This document shows positions 12,315 through 23,345 of a stretch of 64,000 nucleotides of DNA, piece after piece. The notes beneath the pieces are model-generated. The model was not told the origin of the DNA. It saw only the letters and a program-made list of their open reading frames with translations, and did not search any database. This stretch comes from Sipunculus nudus (taxonomy: Eukaryota; Annelida; Sipuncula; Golfingiida; Sipunculidae): assembly GCA_026874595.1 (NCBI GenBank), contig CM049317.1:73063118-73127117 (forward strand), written 5' to 3'. The position numbers and the translations under genes were made by a program. Positions within the stretch are counted from its first letter, which is position 1; the number at the start of each line of letters is the position of its first letter.

Positions 12315-12360
12315 TAACACTGTTTTCATATCTAAAACATTAGATATGAAAACAGTGTTA
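12315..12360. repeat. Perfect 21-bp palindrome, 4-nt loop
   Basis: Arms 12315-12335 and 12340-12360 are exact reverse complements around the loop AACA. The right arm resembles the paralogous sequence near 43020-43045 (AGATGTGAAAACGGTTC), but the left arm does not, so the left arm looks copied from the right. Confidence 0.95.
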
Positions 12361-12382
12361 CACTTCCAAAATACAACGGTCA

Positions 12383-12400
12383 CCCCCCCCCCCCCCCCCC
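12383..12400. repeat. C18 homopolymer
   Basis: Eighteen consecutive C residues. The complementary G run could form unusual structures. Confidence 0.95.
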
Positions 12401-12404
12401 GTCA

Positions 12405-14735
12405 GATTATGCTTTGGTTACTTGAAATAACGTTGTAGGATAAAATAGCTTTCATAAAATCTCTTTCGTTTGAGATTACCCTCTCGATCTAAATTGTAGC
12501 TATGTGTTTTTATTCATATACAGACAGGCCCACTTTGTGTCATATCGATTAATAAAAAAAACCCATTTATTGTCACATAAATCGGAAATCCCCCAAAAAA
12601 TTTACTATGTATACACTGGTAAATCTGACCGTTTAATATCATTGCATATTTTCATAAACCCGTTTATTGTCATGCTTGGAACTCTTGGCAGTGATACCAG
12701 TTCGCAGTTAATATCAAATCAACCGCCGACACTTAGATCAATAAGACCAACAGCCTGTAATCGGTCAGGCGTATCGTACAATTTCATCTCCCTCCTGTGC
12801 GCGGCAGGCAAGTGCAGCGATGCATGCGGGTCACTCACAGCCACTTAGCTTTTTAAGAAACCACGTTAATAGAGATAATTGTGATTCTTCGTACGTTAAC
12901 AAGGGCAATGTTTGAGATCACATGCCATACATTATGAACTTCTGACCTTTGCAAGGCCGCTGTTATGAAACATGAGCTGTCAAAGGTGTTTACGGCTGGA
13001 AATCACCTGTAACGTTCCACGAAAAGCTGGAAGTTTTAAGAGCACTCGAACCGTTAACCGATCCAAAACCTCAATCGCCGTGAAACTTCACAATCGTTTG
13101 ACGATGGCCGTTTGCCGAACATGCAGTCCTATCATAAAAACGATCACAGAAGTTTCGGTCATTAATAAAACATCCGGAAAATAAGATGCAAGAGTCGGGG
13201 AAAGTGCAAGAATTATATAGTAAAATAGTTTACCATCGCATAACGTTATAACTATGCCGCGTATTTCCAGACATTTGACAATCGGATTTTGGTCAGTTAT
13301 TGTTACATGCGGTCCAAAAATTACAGGAAATAAAATTTCAGGTGCGCATAAACGTAATTTGGTATGGCGTTGTGAAAAAAAATATTAATTAACGTTTCTG
13401 TTTCTTTTTTTTAATTGACAATTTATTTAATATAATTTTAGACATTACGCTTATTCTATGACGCGAAAGGACTTCGATGTTAAGGACCGTGTAATAACAC
13501 ATCCCAGTTATTATCATAATATAAACATGTATCACCGACATGACAATAAGCGGGATATATGGTAATTGTCTTTATATTTCATTTTTTTCACAAATTATGT
13601 TATATTATATTAAATTATTATATTTGTACATCTCATCTTTTTATTTAATGTAGCAGGTGCATTGGTGAAGTGTGTGAGCCAATATCGAACCTCTTAACAA
13701 TACGATTAACATCTTGTGACATGAAGTTTCCAATTCATTGATTAATACTTTAAAAATGATATTTTCATGGGTTTTATTTAATTAATACATGATAAATTAA
13801 AATTATAAGTATTTTTATTCGGCCAAATTAACAAAGTTGGTAATCTTGACGACAGAGATGAGGTATCTCTGGGGGGTTATATTGAATCTATTTCAGAGTA
13901 TCAGAGAATGGATGACCTGATATCAAGTATCTTACAGTTTCAGATTGCATGTATATTTTAAAGATAGTACAGCAGTTGCAAAAGCAACAGCGATATATAG
14001 TTTATTATCAATTAAGATTATCTGCCACGATTTACAATTTTAACCATAATCTAAATAAACGAATAATGAAACCTTTTAATTATGTTCAGAGTTAACCGGA
14101 TAGTTATACGAGGAGTCGAGTTTTTTAATTGAAGCATTCGATCTCTAAATTTATCACCTACATACGTAATTATACAGTAAAAATATAAATGAACAGAAAC
14201 GTAGTTTATAATTGTGACATGATTCTTAAAGGAAGATATACAAGTATTTGTCTATTTCTAAAAAATAACCTTTAAATACCGATCTTAAAACTTAGGTTGG
14301 GGAACAAAATGGGTAAGGCATTTTTATTTTTCATTGAAAAAATACAGGGCATTTTTATTTATTTCAAATTTAATAAATATATTTTAAACATTTTATATTA
14401 GTGCACAACAATAAATTCAGCTAATATTCTGTCAACAAAGGTGTTTTCAGTAACTGGAGATAAAACGTGATTTTGTTTTTCATCGATGATCCTTTTACAA
14501 TCGCCATGAAGCCTTCCTGAGTCAATCGTCGTTAAAATGTTTATTAACCGATATTAGCCCTTTGCTAGATAATAGATTATTCGTGCCTTCCTTTCCGAGT
14601 CATGTTCAGATTTCTCAGAATAGATTGTGTACTCGGCATGCATGTTCCAATATGGAATTTTATATTCTCTATATAGTTTTACATTCGTGGTTCAAAACAT
14701 AAGGGACTCGTGGGTCAGGGCGTTCGGCTGAATTA
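12405..14735. other. Intergenic, no recognised gene
   Basis: The frames 12504-12848 and 12972-13184 (+) look like no family I know and have no duplicate copy to test conservation. The 12.95-13.2 kb stretch is somewhat less AT-rich than its surroundings. No repeat from elsewhere in the window was recognised here. Confidence 0.45.
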
Positions 14736-14739
14736 TGTA

Positions 14740-14940
14740 AAATGTTAGCAAATGTGAAATATTCTTAATGCTTTTGTTATTTCTTTTCAAAACATAAACA
14801 TTTTGAAAAGCTAAGAGGAAATGGCCCTCCCATATGGTGATAGTAAAATACTAAATATATGAATGCAATACTAATGCTCTGACATGACTGCCATAAATTA
14901 AACAGTAACAGTTTTGAAATACTGTGTTGCATATTGTTAC
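14740..14940 (+). repeat. Duplicated-unit segment flanking the LTR, also at 43130-43306
   Basis: Matches 43130-43306 in order (GCAAAT, CTAAATATATGAATGCA, AATACTGTGTT-CATATTGTTAC). In both copies it ends exactly where a solo LTR starts. Confidence 0.85.
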
Positions 14941-15100
14941 CAGTTCAAACTGTTCAGGGGAAAAGACTCTGACGACCCGGGATTCGAACCCATGTAGGTG
15001 GCGCACAAGTCCGGCGTACTAACCGCTTCGCTAGAAAATCAAGCTGAACTAGCGAGATAGTTCGGCCCGCTTTTATGTCACCCCATAACACATTTTATTT
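14941..15100 (-). mobile_element. tRNA-derived SINE inserted in LTR end
   Basis: The - strand has a tRNA-like segment: a box-A-like TAGCGAAGCGGTTAGTACG at about 15024-15042 and box B GGTTCGAATCC at about 14981-14991, in the order and spacing of a Pol III internal promoter. The insert is bracketed by TTGTTAC at 14934-14940 and again at 15100-15106, which I read as its target duplication. That places the insertion 6 bp inside the LTR whose sequence resumes afterwards. It could alternatively be a stray tRNA pseudogene; I see no complete cloverleaf. Confidence 0.6.
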
Positions 15101-15937
15101 TGTTACAGAACCTTATAACAACAGATCACGTAGTAGTAATGAGCATAAATTTTGTTAATGAGATATATAAAAATCAGATTCTGTACACTAGGCAGCGTGA
15201 AATGTCTAGGGGAATGAATAAAGAAGTCATTGTTTTTTGCTGACAAATAATTATAATTTATTCTTAAAACAATCCTAACATTACAATACACTAAATCAAT
15301 ACAAACATACAGTATATTAACAATATAACAGTAAATCAATAAAATTACACAGTATAATAAATCAAGTGTACAGTACCAGAGTGTCCGGATCCTAGGGTTT
15401 TCTGGATACCACCATTGTCACAGCTCAACAAGTCCTTTAAAACATATATTCCAGATGAACAGTTCACGTAAATCTTCTCAGAGTATTATAATCCAATTCA
15501 ATCCCGAAATCAAACTGTTGTAATCCAAACATAAAGTTCTGGTAACATTCCCAAACAAAAACTGAAGACTGTTAAAAATCCGTTACAAATTTCGAAGAAG
15601 ATCTATAAATACTGCAATTATCGGAAAGGTCTATAAACTGACTCATACTCTTCCGTGCCCGCTGGAATATTTCTCTCTGTCTCCGTTTGGTTCTAAACAC
15701 AGCCTCTAATTTAAAGCTTCTCACCTCAGGCACAGAACTTTTCCCGAGCAATCTAAAGAACACAACAAGATACACATCAGACCCCACACGTGGGCCCTCC
15801 AGGCTCGCGCGTCTCTCATTGCAACGGACTATGCTTGCCTCATAGACACAGGTATTACTCCTGCGCACAATAAACCAGGTCCTGCCTAACACGAATCAGA
15901 ATGTCAACAGCTCACAATAAAAGAGACACCTGTAATA
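15101..15937 (-). mobile_element. Solo LTR, same family group as 20438-28487, at unit site 1
   Basis: Starts TGTTACAGAACC and ends CACCTGTAATA, matching the LTR ends TGTTACGGAACC...CACCTGTAACA seen at 43307-44151. Internal words ATCACGTA, CACTAGGCAGCG, GGGGAATGAATAAAGAAGTCA, and ATACACTAAATCAATACAA are shared with all other copies. No internal domain remains, so it is a recombined solo LTR. Orientation is given as - because the complete element at 20438-28487 codes on -. The frame 15572-15892 lies wholly inside it and is not a gene. Confidence 0.85.
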
Positions 15938-16665
15938 TTTTGCAGTATTTACAGATGGACAAGCCGGTAGAAAAAAGTGCTGATCCCTTTATTTTACTTT
16001 CAGGAGAATAATGATTTTCAGGTTATATGCAAAATTATGATGCTAATATCGTAAAAAATACATATGTTTTACCTAATTTCTGATTTACATTTAATCTCAA
16101 TTAATTGCAGTTACATTCCTGAAATGGCTCTCTAGCTTCAACAGTTAAATTGTAAAAGTGAGTGAATATCTTTTCTGATATTTTGACAATAAAGAATATG
16201 TTCGAGGAACATTACTACGCAATTTAGATTTAATGTTGGCATGTAAATAGAAAACATATATAGATATAGTTGAACCTATGTCTTACCAGAGAGAGCCGAG
16301 CTTTATATCACTCGACTGTCCAGGCTGCTTATGTCTGTCATTATTATTATTTTAAAATTTACCGAATACACAGCTTCCGATATTCTCAAACCTCAGCATG
16401 TACGCTTGTATGGTTTAAACAAGATGTGGGTCTAAACTAACCATTGTTTTTGCATCTAATTCATCTTATTTAATTCAAGAGTTACATTTCGTTGCAAGAA
16501 AATATTAAGATATTATAACTGTAAAAATTTAAATAAAAAAATGATAAGTTTCAAAATAAGGTACGTTTAAGTCTATTAACATGCCAGTGCAGCACTAAAA
16601 TTGGAACAATATGCACCGCTCAACAAGACACGTTCTACCAGAATTAATACGGGATATCGCTTTCA
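15938..16665 (+). repeat. Duplicated-unit segment upstream of the missing receptor
   Basis: Matches 44152-44760, 28945-29290 and 58440-58850 (GAGAATAATGAT-TTCAGGTTAT, CGACTGTCCAGGCTGC, CTCAAACCTCAGCA, GACACGTTCTACCAGAATTAATACGGGATA). The match stops near 16665, before the place where the receptor would lie. Confidence 0.85.
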
Positions 16666-18230
16666 TCAACAAACACGTGACGGCACGGCTATTCCAGGGC
16701 AGGGATCGTATGCCGTATAACGCACTACGCTGTAGAAAATAGTTCTTAAGTACACTGCTACTCAGTTGGAGATTCCTACATATAATTGCTTAAATAGACT
16801 TCTTTTATACACATAAACATATTCCACAAATGTTAGCGAATTATCTATTCAGTTGTTGACAAGTCTTGATGACAGAAAATATAAACGTAAACACGTTGTA
16901 GACTTTAGACTGCTAGTGATTCTTGGTGGACACATCAGGACAACAGTAATTGTGGCGGCGTAAGATTCGGCATTCGATTTTTGTCTGTTTTTCTTTTGCT
17001 GGAATACTGTTCTCTCCATTGGTGAAGGACTTTTCTATCCTTGGGCGTGTGACCTGACATTTTTGTTCGACCTGGCACGCGACGCCAATGTAAACTTATG
17101 TTACTTGACTAAAGTTTATATTTCACCCACTCACGCTCTCGTTCAAGCAAGTTCGTTGCACTTGTGGCATACAGCAACAACAGATGAAAATGGCAACTTA
17201 AGTAACCATTTTCATTCTTCATTAGCATCCAAGAGATAATATAAAAATATCAATACATAAAAAGTGTTCTCAGTGTAGAGTCGCAGGGGATTTCCTCCCG
17301 CACATAATAATACCCTGGCTTTTGTTCTTTCTCTCTCATTGGAATATAACCGATCGCATCCTCCATTCATTCCATTGGTCAGACGGGTAGGGTGACCCCC
17401 CCCCCCCCCCCTCCCCTATATACTGGCCAATGAAATTAAGGGAGAGTTTGTTGATTATATCCTTATATATACAAAGTCTACATAGAGTACAGTTTAACTT
17501 TTTGTGATACCATCTATCGGTGTGCTCCTTGCTGTCTAATCATCACTAGATCCCCCATTAGTGGTCACTATGATATAAACACCTTTACCGGAATGAGATT
17601 AACAGATTAGGACCTGTCCTGTACCAATAAGTGACCCAGTGACCATGACTTGGAGTTTATGCAATCACTACCCAGGCATCATTAAACAAAGGCTTGTTAT
17701 ACATGTGTGATATGTCACAAGGTAACTCAGAGGTTTGAATGAATACGAAAAAATTCACAAAATGAGTAAAGTTATAATAATAATTAAAATATTCATATTA
17801 TGGAGAACAGCTGTAAGTGAGAGAGAGAAGCCCATTGAACTCATTTAGTGTGACATTAAATACCAAGAATATACAGCCTATATATACAGCCTTTATCATG
17901 CTAAATCTTACAATGTGTGGCAGCTGAGCGATATTGGTTCATATATTATACTTCTCTTGTGTTGCAACATGATGGGATCAAGTTTATTATAAATTGACAT
18001 TCCCAAAATGCCAGCCCGAGGGCCGACTCTGCATAACAAGAAAGGAAACCATGCTGATAACAACACAAAGCATAACCTCTCACCTCAAACGTGATAAGCA
18101 CTGATGTCCACATCAAGCTCATGCGGGTACACTCATGTAGTTAACGCTGGTAACGATGGGCGAGTCTTGTTGTCGGTTAACAGAGGCCGAAAAGTCCATC
18201 GACCTCCTACATGGAGGAAGAGAGGTCTTA
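16666..18230. other. Unit-specific DNA in place of the receptor
   Basis: In the three neighbouring units this interval holds a 7TM receptor. Here nothing resembles it in any frame, and no other gene was recognised. A C homopolymer lies at 17396-17411. Confidence 0.55.
17396..17411. repeat. C16 homopolymer
   Basis: Sixteen consecutive C residues followed by TCCCC. Confidence 0.95.
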
Positions 18231-18233
18231 ACC

Positions 18234-18302
<69 letters not shown>
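18234..18302. repeat. (TA)n microsatellite
   Basis: About 34 TA units, just before the recurrent landmark block. Peptide frames across it (repeated Ile-Tyr) are artefacts. Confidence 0.95.
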
Positions 18303-18305
<3 letters not shown>

Positions 18306-18369
18306 ATATATGTATAAAATAACAATATATGTATAAGTAAGATATATACATATACATGTGTGTGTGTGT

Positions 18370-18715
18370 TAGTTGTCTTAACGCAATCAGTACTTGTTGA
18401 CTTGTTATATTTATTATATTAACACCTCCGTGTTACAATGTTTGCTGGATTTGATTACATTGTTTCGTGCAAAGACTCATTACATACAAAGAGAAATCAT
18501 GTCATGCTTGTCTTTGAATTTCATCATAATTTCAACACATCTGACTGGGCGATGTGATATAGTATCGTCCATGTCCATAAAGAAAGTATTTATTTTAAGG
18601 AATGCCCTGATAACGAATCATAGAAACATCGGCAGTTCTAATACTTCTTAGAGCGCACCTTTAGCAGATATAGGAAAACAAAGGAAGACCCTTTTCCATT
18701 ATTCATTCACAACTG
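18370..18715 (+). repeat. Recurrent unit landmark block, copy 2
   Basis: Close to the 6030-6560 copy (ATTAACACCTCCGTGTTACAATGTTTGCTGGA, TTCGTGCAAAGACTCATTACATAC, GACTGGGCGATGTGATATAGTAT, CTTCTTAGAGCGCACCTTTAGCAGA). Non-coding. Confidence 0.85.
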
Positions 18716-18774
18716 TACTAATGTAAACTGCACGGTAGCATATATTACATATATAAAATTGAATAAACACAAAT

Positions 18775-18910
18775 AATATAATAATAATAATAATAATAAT
18801 AATAGTAAAAATGATTTGTCGAAGTAAATCACGAGAAAATTGATATCATATGGAATTGCACAAGTCCACAGTGTAATAAAACCTTTGTTAGTTTTACCTG
18901 GGTTGTACAA
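18775..18910 (-). mobile_element. Decayed SINE remnant with (TAA)n tail
   Basis: Position and sequence match the SINE at 6590-6795 (ATAATAATA tail, CACGAGAAAAT, TGGAAT-GCACA, AATAAAACC), but the tRNA-like head is gone. The TAA run at 18778-18804 is an expanded tail. Confidence 0.45.
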
Positions 18911-18954
18911 ATAGTTTTAATGACTAATACGAGACTCCATGGCTCGGATGGTGG

Positions 18955-19780
18955 CGTTATGTAGTATGTAGAGCTGCAATATAAGTAATATAAGACTCAA
19001 GATCACATTATCCTTGTTACCCAATATCACCATATTTAAACTTAAAGTCACGTTTTAACCTCCCATTATCCTGTTCAGCAATAATGTTATATCTGACCAG
19101 AATTTTTGTACTATTGTAGATTCCCATAGTAAGTGGAAAATCGATTCCAATTGATTGACTGGCTCCCTCATACAAAAGGAGCAATTTTCTTTATTTAAAA
19201 TAAAAAAGTATTTTTTTGTTAAAAATCCTGTTCATTATTTTAAACTGAAAGATTCTTAAATTCGGAGATTTTGTTATATTCATTGTATGAATAAAAGAAA
19301 TGGATATGGGGAAAATATTTTCTTTTAAATTTCTCTATTTCTTTATATACGAATTTGATCATTTCATCGATCACCATCTTCGAAACCTGTTTACATTTAA
19401 AAATTAATGTAACTTTTTCTTCTTTGTAAGATCCCTCTGTTTCCATTAACATTTTCTTCCATGTAACTGCGATGTTATTTATCTCCCTGATATGCAGACA
19501 ATGTATAGGTCTACCAATAACATTATTTAATTTTTTTATTGATAACCTGTTTGGTCCATTTTCGTTAATAATAGACAAATCAGCTGCATTCTGTATTTCG
19601 GCATCAAACCAATGTTTATAGAATATTGGAATATTTTCTATTCTGATATTAGAGTTTATCCATATACATTGACTAAGAATATCATTTTTATCTTCAAGAT
19701 TATTATTATAGTTATACAAACACCAAGCTTCAAAAACCCCTCTCCGGTTATGTGACCTGTATTTGCCACTTCGTTTTAAT
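18955..19780 (-). pseudogene. L1-like LINE ORF2 C-terminal region with open 159-codon segment
   Basis: The - strand open segment 19240-19719 reads LSQCIWINSNIRIENIPIFY...HWFDAEI..AADL, a pattern typical of the ORF2 segment between the RT thumb and the terminal zinc-binding region of L1-like elements. Downstream, in other frames, follow CSFC near 19166-19178, SIFHLLWES (the H-x-C part has Cys to Ser), KFW, and a final VILGN region. The frame break just after codon 159 and several stops make it a remnant. It is the same family as 7680-8560. Confidence 0.75.
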
Positions 19781-19829
19781 AGTAAATATATTTTTTAAAC
19801 TAATGTAATAACGTAACAAGAACATTGAA

Positions 19830-20290
19830 GCTTATAATACATGTACGTCAATAGACAGAGGTTTCAAAACATAAGCTGCTTTGAAGGTGGATTTTCATGT
19901 TCTGAATACTTTTGATCTCTGATGACAGAACAATCGAGGTCTTCACACCTGAAGACATCCAATGCCTCATTTAGTATATTCCCCTGTGATTCGGCGGATA
20001 GACGTTTTCCTTATATGACAGTCTTTGCGCATGTCGCTCTGTCAGTATTTAAGCCATTTCGAGGTCAGTAGCAGAATCAAACCACACAGATTCGGATATC
20101 AATCATGCAAGAAGGGTATGAGATCACTCCCGTTCCTGTGTGTTTTTGTATGTGTGTATTTGTTCACAACATAAAACATGCAGTCATCGGATGAATTTAT
20201 TTATTCTTTATAAAAAAAATATTAGAGGAATAAATTGAAAACCCCTAAAAGGTAAATTATCTTGATTTTCACGTTGAAATAGTCTTAAAA
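19830..20290 (+). repeat. Duplicated-unit segment, also at 9990-10600
   Basis: Collinear with 9990-10600, including the CACTCCCGTTC-TGTGTGTTT stretch and AGAGGAATAAATT. The match fades before the LTR retrotransposon insertion at 20438. Confidence 0.8.
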
Positions 20291-20433
20291 TTATTTAAAA
20301 GTTTATGAAATGTGATTTAGTATTTTTTTTCATGGACCGAGTCTAGAATTCAGGCTGCTGTTTCAGCCATTGAGTGTGAGTCATGAATAAAACTACTGCT
20401 GTCTATGTTTGAAGTTTCTTGTCTCTTGTTCGT

Positions 20434-20437
20434 ATGT
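20434..20437. repeat. 4-bp target duplication (ATGT), left
   Basis: ATGT abuts the left end of the element and is repeated at 28488-28491 directly after its right end. Confidence 0.8.
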
Positions 20438-21203
20438 CGTTACGGAACCTAACATAAAAAGATCACGTATGCGTGATGAACACAAATTTTGTAATAAAGA
20501 TATAAAAAATCAGATTCCGTGACACTAGGCAGCGGGAAATGTCTAAGGGAATGAATAAAGAAGTCAGTTTTTTTGTTAACAAATAATTATAATTTATTCT
20601 TAAAACAACCTTAACAATACAATACACTAAATCAATACAATTATACAGTAACACAGCGTTATAGCAACAAGTCAATACAATCACACAGAAAGATAATGGT
20701 ACACTACCTCGATACCAACACCGTCACCAAGATAAGTCCTTTGAATGTTAACTCTCGGAGAATGACAGTCCAGTGGAAAGTTCTTGCAACAACACAGAAA
20801 GGAAACTGAAGTCCAAATGTATAAAATCCAGGAAAGTTCTTGAATATGTATAATTGCCGCATTCGTCGGATAAGGGTCTTAGAATCTTACACACGCTACT
20901 GCGTCCGCTGGTATCTGCTCTGCTGTCTGCCCTCTGGTTCCAAACAATAACCCTTTATATACCTTCACACCTCAAGCCGGGAAATTTCCACTTCTAGAAC
21001 AGTCTATAAGGTCTTGTCCAACACACGTTTCAGGAATTATCTAGAAAGACATAGCAGTGTGTCTCTACACATACCAGACTCATCACGTGACCCACGACCA
21101 GGCGTGAAAACCCAAGGCTCTCATAACAACGAGAGTTCGACCAGTACGGAATGTAACAACAACATGAATTACGCCCATGTCACATAATAAAGCACCTGTA
21201 ACA
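20438..21203 (-). repeat. 3' LTR of family 1 element
   Basis: 766 bp, from CGTTACGGAACC (first T changed to C) to CACCTGTAACA. It is collinear with 27732-28487. Inverted ends TGTTAC...GTAACA are typical LTR termini. Confidence 0.9.
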
Positions 21204-21214
21204 CTCCCCCTTCT
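21204..21214 (-). promoter_or_regulatory. Polypurine tract
   Basis: AGAAGGGGGAG on the - strand directly abuts the 3' LTR, the expected place and composition for the plus-strand primer of reverse transcription. Confidence 0.8.
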
Positions 21215-21335
21215 ATAAGAAAAAAGGTTTCACGGAAAACTTTCTTTTTGCGATCACAATCACTAAAATTTTTATTTACAACATCTCAAAATCATCTTAT
21301 CTAAAACACTACATAAACATCTTGTTTGCAACATT

Positions 21336-22205
21336 TCATAAGCATCTCGATAAGCAATCAGGAAGTACATTGTCTTTCCCTTTAATGTGTATGATATTAA
21401 GATTGTAATCCTGTTAGAACAAACTCCATCTCAACAATCTTTCATTTTTACACTTCAACTTGTTTATAAACGTGAGGGGATTGTGATCACTGAAGACAAT
21501 AATAGGCCTGACTGATGAAGTAACATAAACAAAATGTTGCAACGCCAAAATCAAAGCCAAACATTCTTTTTCAAAAGTTGAGTAGTTTTTCTGGTTTGCA
21601 TTAAACTTTCTTGAGAATTAACTAATTGGATGATCTATGCCATCATTGCCTCCCTGTAACAACACAGCACCAGCAGCCGTATCACTAGCATCTACAGCTA
21701 ACTAATAAGGTACAGAAAAGTCTGGTGCTGATAAAACTGGTGAACTTTGCAGAATTGCTTTCAAATTCTGAAATGCATTTTCACACTAAACATTCAATAC
21801 AAACCTTTGTTTCGTCTTTTAAAAATTAGTCAATGGTTCAGCTACAGCAGCAAAATTTGGAAAAACTTCCTGTAGTACCCAACTATACCAAGAAAACGCA
21901 TTATTTGCTTTTTGTTTTCTGGTCTAGGAAATGCAGAAATAGCACTAATCTTTACATCAACAGGTTTTACCTGACCCTGTCCTACAATATGACCCATTAA
22001 TGTTACTTGTGCATGACAAACTCAGATTTTACTAAGTTGACGGTCAGACGTGCTTAACTGAGTCTTTCAAAGAGGTCGCGAAGAATTTACAGATGTTTCT
22101 CCCAGGTTTCGCTGAACACGATAAGGTCATCAATACATGCATCACAGCCGTGAATGTCCTTGACAACCATATGGATGAGGCGCTGGAATGTGGCTGGCGA
22201 GTTCT
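21336..22205 (-). pseudogene. pol: RT palm/thumb and RNase H part of pol (family 1)
   Basis: Continuation of pol after a 1-base frameshift that falls just behind the MPFG motif of RT near 22206. In order on - it shows NSPATFQRLIH, the catalytic CIDDLIVFSE (YxDD-type box with Ile), LMGHIVG, the thumb/connection FLGIVGYYRKFFPNFA, then RNase H with LAVDASDTAAGAVLLQ, FEKECLALILALQHF, FSDHNPLTF and the closing GKDNVLPDCLSR, with a stop at 21336-21338. Several in-frame stops interrupt it. Nothing that looks like integrase follows before the LTR, which supports the unusual gene order. Confidence 0.85.
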
Positions 22206-23327
22206 TTAGCCAAACGGCATAACTTTATACTGGTATAGTCCTTGCGGCGTCACAAATGCGAAAACTTCTTTCGCTCCTTCTGTAAGCGGAACTTGCCAGA
22301 ATCCTTTTAACAAGTCAAACTTGGAAACATATCTGGAGCTACCGACTCTATCAATACAATCATTGTTCCTCGGAATCGGGAACGTGTCAGTCTTGTTGAC
22401 AGAGTTCAGTTTTCGATGATCTGTGCACATACGGTAACTTCCATCAGGTTTTGGCACAAGAATACATGGTGAACTCCAGTTACTGTTACTAGGTTCAATA
22501 AAATCATTGTCCAGCAAATATTGAATCTCTTCCTGTAGATACTTTTGCTTTTCTGGATTCAGTCTGTATGGATGTTGCTTGACTTCTCTTGCCGCGCCAA
22601 CATCGACGTCATGGCACAACATGTTAGTTCGCGTTGTAATGTCACTAAACAAATGTTCATAATTCCGCAGCAGTTTCTTGAGGTCTAGTTGTTCTTGTGC
22701 GGTTAGGTGTGACAGTTTGGCATCCAGGTTTTTAAACACGTCTGAGTTTTTTAACGGTACTGTACCACACTGAATGTTTACATCACACTTACAATCAGTA
22801 TCTACTTTAACAGGGTCAGGGTCAGTTTTTACACAATTAACAGCAGTATCATTTTGTACAACATCTGATGTGCTATTTCTGTCATAATATGGTTTCAACA
22901 TGTTAACATGGCACAGCTGTTTCTTCTTACGTCTATTTGGTGTCAACAGTATGTAATTTAAATCAAAAACTTTCTTGTCAACAATATAAGGACCAAAATA
23001 TCTAGTTTGCAGAGGTCTGCCAGGGATGGGAAGTAAGGCAAGGACCTTTTCACCAGGCTCTAACGTCCCACTTACAGTGTGCTTGTCATACTTTGTCTTC
23101 ATTTTACTTTGTGCAGATTTTAGATTTGACTTTGCAATCCCACAAGCATTGTTTCGTTTAGTGCGAAAGTCTGAGACATACTGCAGTAATCTAAGAGAAT
23201 CAGGATTTTCACACAAGAATTTTTCATTAAGCAGTTTCAATGGCCCTCGAACGGAATGTCCAAAAACTAGTTCAAAGGGACTGAAACCAAAGGACTCTTG
23301 AAAGGATTCTCTGACAGCAAACAACAA
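22206..23327 (-). CDS. pol: Integrase C-terminus fused to RT N-terminus (family 1 pol, partial ORF)
   Basis: An uninterrupted 373-codon stretch. The first about 150 residues are an integrase C-terminal region (GFSPFELVFGHSVRGPLKLL, a basic KYDKH segment, and the SH3-like RYFGPYIVDKKV with LCHVNMLKPYY). A linker of about 90 residues is followed by the start of RT: LLRNYEHLFSD, HPYRLNPEKQ, WSSPCILVPKPDGSYRMCTD, YVSKFDLLKGFWQVPL (catalytic Asp), ending at YKVMPFG. Integrase and RT lie in one frame, so the order is not a rearrangement artefact. The start Met at 23327 is only the first Met after a stop at 23346-23348. It ends by frameshift, not at a natural C-terminus. Confidence 0.88.
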   Translation of the reverse strand: MLFAVRESFQESFGFSPFELVFGHSVRGPLKLLNEKFLCENPDSLRLLQYVSDFRTKRNNACGIAKSNLKSAQSKMKTKYDKHTVSGTLEPGEKVLALLPIPGRPLQTRYFGPYIVDKKVFDLNYILLTPNRRKKKQLCHVNMLKPYYDRNSTSDVVQNDTAVNCVKTDPDPVKVDTDCKCDVNIQCGTVPLKNSDVFKNLDAKLSHLTAQEQLDLKKLLRNYEHLFSDITTRTNMLCHDVDVGAAREVKQHPYRLNPEKQKYLQEEIQYLLDNDFIEPSNSNWSSPCILVPKPDGSYRMCTDHRKLNSVNKTDTFPIPRNNDCIDRVGSSRYVSKFDLLKGFWQVPLTEGAKEVFAFVTPQGLYQYKVMPFG

Positions 23328-23345
23328 TAGGTGGATTCCTTCATC

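Noticed and set aside
12504-13184. Two + strand frames of 114 and 70 codons
   Set aside because: No domain, no duplicate copy to show constraint, and ordinary chance length for this DNA.
14975-15045. tRNA gene
   Set aside because: Box A and box B are present, but I cannot fold a full cloverleaf, and the flanking TTGTTAC duplication fits a SINE insertion better.
15572-15892. 106-codon - strand frame
   Set aside because: It lies entirely within a solo LTR and is not maintained in the paralogous LTR at 43307-44151.
18104-18357. Ile-Tyr repeat peptides on both strands
   Set aside because: Translation of a TA microsatellite.
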